DNA of 64,000 nucleotides from Methanolobus chelungpuianus (GTDB lineage: Archaea > Halobacteriota > Methanosarcinia > Methanosarcinales > Methanosarcinaceae): assembly GCF_024500045.1 (NCBI RefSeq), contig NZ_JTEO01000004.1, forward strand, positions 124,001-188,000, written 5' to 3'. A program made the position numbers and the translations under genes. Shown piece by piece: positions 63,566-64,000 of this stretch (position 1 is the stretch's first letter; the number at the start of each line of letters is the position of its first letter). The notes under the pieces are model-generated. The model was not told the origin of the DNA. It was given only the letters and a program-made list of their open reading frames with translations, and did no database searches.

Positions 63566-64000
<435 letters not shown>

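Overview
The window is archaeal and almost certainly comes from a methanogen or methanogen-relative of the order Methanosarcinales, most like Methanosarcinaceae. The evidence is a thermosome subunit, RadA, Cdc48, aIF1, a TRAM protein, archaeal NMN and phosphopantetheine adenylyltransferases, methylene-tetrahydromethanopterin reductase (mer) followed directly by fpoF (the F420-oxidising subunit of F420H2 dehydrogenase), an F420H2 oxidase, and bacterial-type MutS and MutL. Promoters look archaeal (TATA boxes about 25 nt before probable starts, several probably leaderless). Many genes instead carry strong GGAGG or GGTGA ribosome sites, often with TTG or GTG starts. The species cannot be fixed from this sequence. 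I see no rRNA, tRNA, CRISPR array, insertion sequence or prophage.

Layout. 0-6.3 kb: end of a thermosome gene, a biotin ECF transporter (bioY, two ATPases, EcfT) behind a BirA-like palindrome, then an ArsR-type metal sensor with a COG0701 metal permease. 6.3-12 kb: a ModE-like regulator, a DUF2178/XRE pair, and a 1402-residue lipoprotein alpha-2-macroglobulin with an intact thioester. 12-16.7 kb: divergent metalloid-resistance operons (COG0701 permease, phosphoesterase, thioredoxin-like and DGC proteins against Usp and Acr3) around two matching palindromes. 16.7-22.8 kb: mutS, an MFS exporter and mutL. 22.8-29.1 kb: cobalt and B12 functions (cbiD, cbiE, cbiMN, cbiQO, NicO-type transporter). 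29-39 kb: housekeeping and information-processing genes (endonuclease IV-like, coaD, radA, phosphoglycolate phosphatase, PRC-barrel, cdc48, TRAM, purL, DUF192, aIF1).

39-47.7 kb: nifS, a variant IscU, a Cys-rich HTH protein and nreA; a PiT/DUF47 phosphate system; a CrtI-like FAD enzyme, purC, nikR and a CxC-type ArsR. 47.7-56.5 kb: a P2-type ATPase with unusual ion-site residues, a PfkB kinase and a PAS protein that both lack a normal start codon, an O2-defence set (ferritin-like, FprA, FTR-like), inositol-phosphate synthase and a DUF429 protein. 56.5-61.1 kb: a compact leftward operon of two DUF2180 zinc proteins, a carboxymuconolactone-decarboxylase-like protein, a pentaheme c-type cytochrome, a ferredoxin, an iron-sulfur flavoprotein, an FNR-like reductase and an AfpA-like flavoprotein. 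It is divergent from mer-fpoF and a partial nadM at the right edge.

The most promising systems are: (1) the cytochrome/flavoprotein operon opposite mer-fpoF, which has the parts for electron exchange between cytoplasm and cell surface; (2) a TTCAA-N6-TTGAA operator family shared by the metalloid operons and the macroglobulin gene; (3) the animal-like alpha-2-macroglobulin in an archaeon; (4) the nifS operon with a scaffold that lacks the first cluster-binding Cys; (5) genes whose ribosome site points to ATC or ATT instead of ATG, GTG or TTG.
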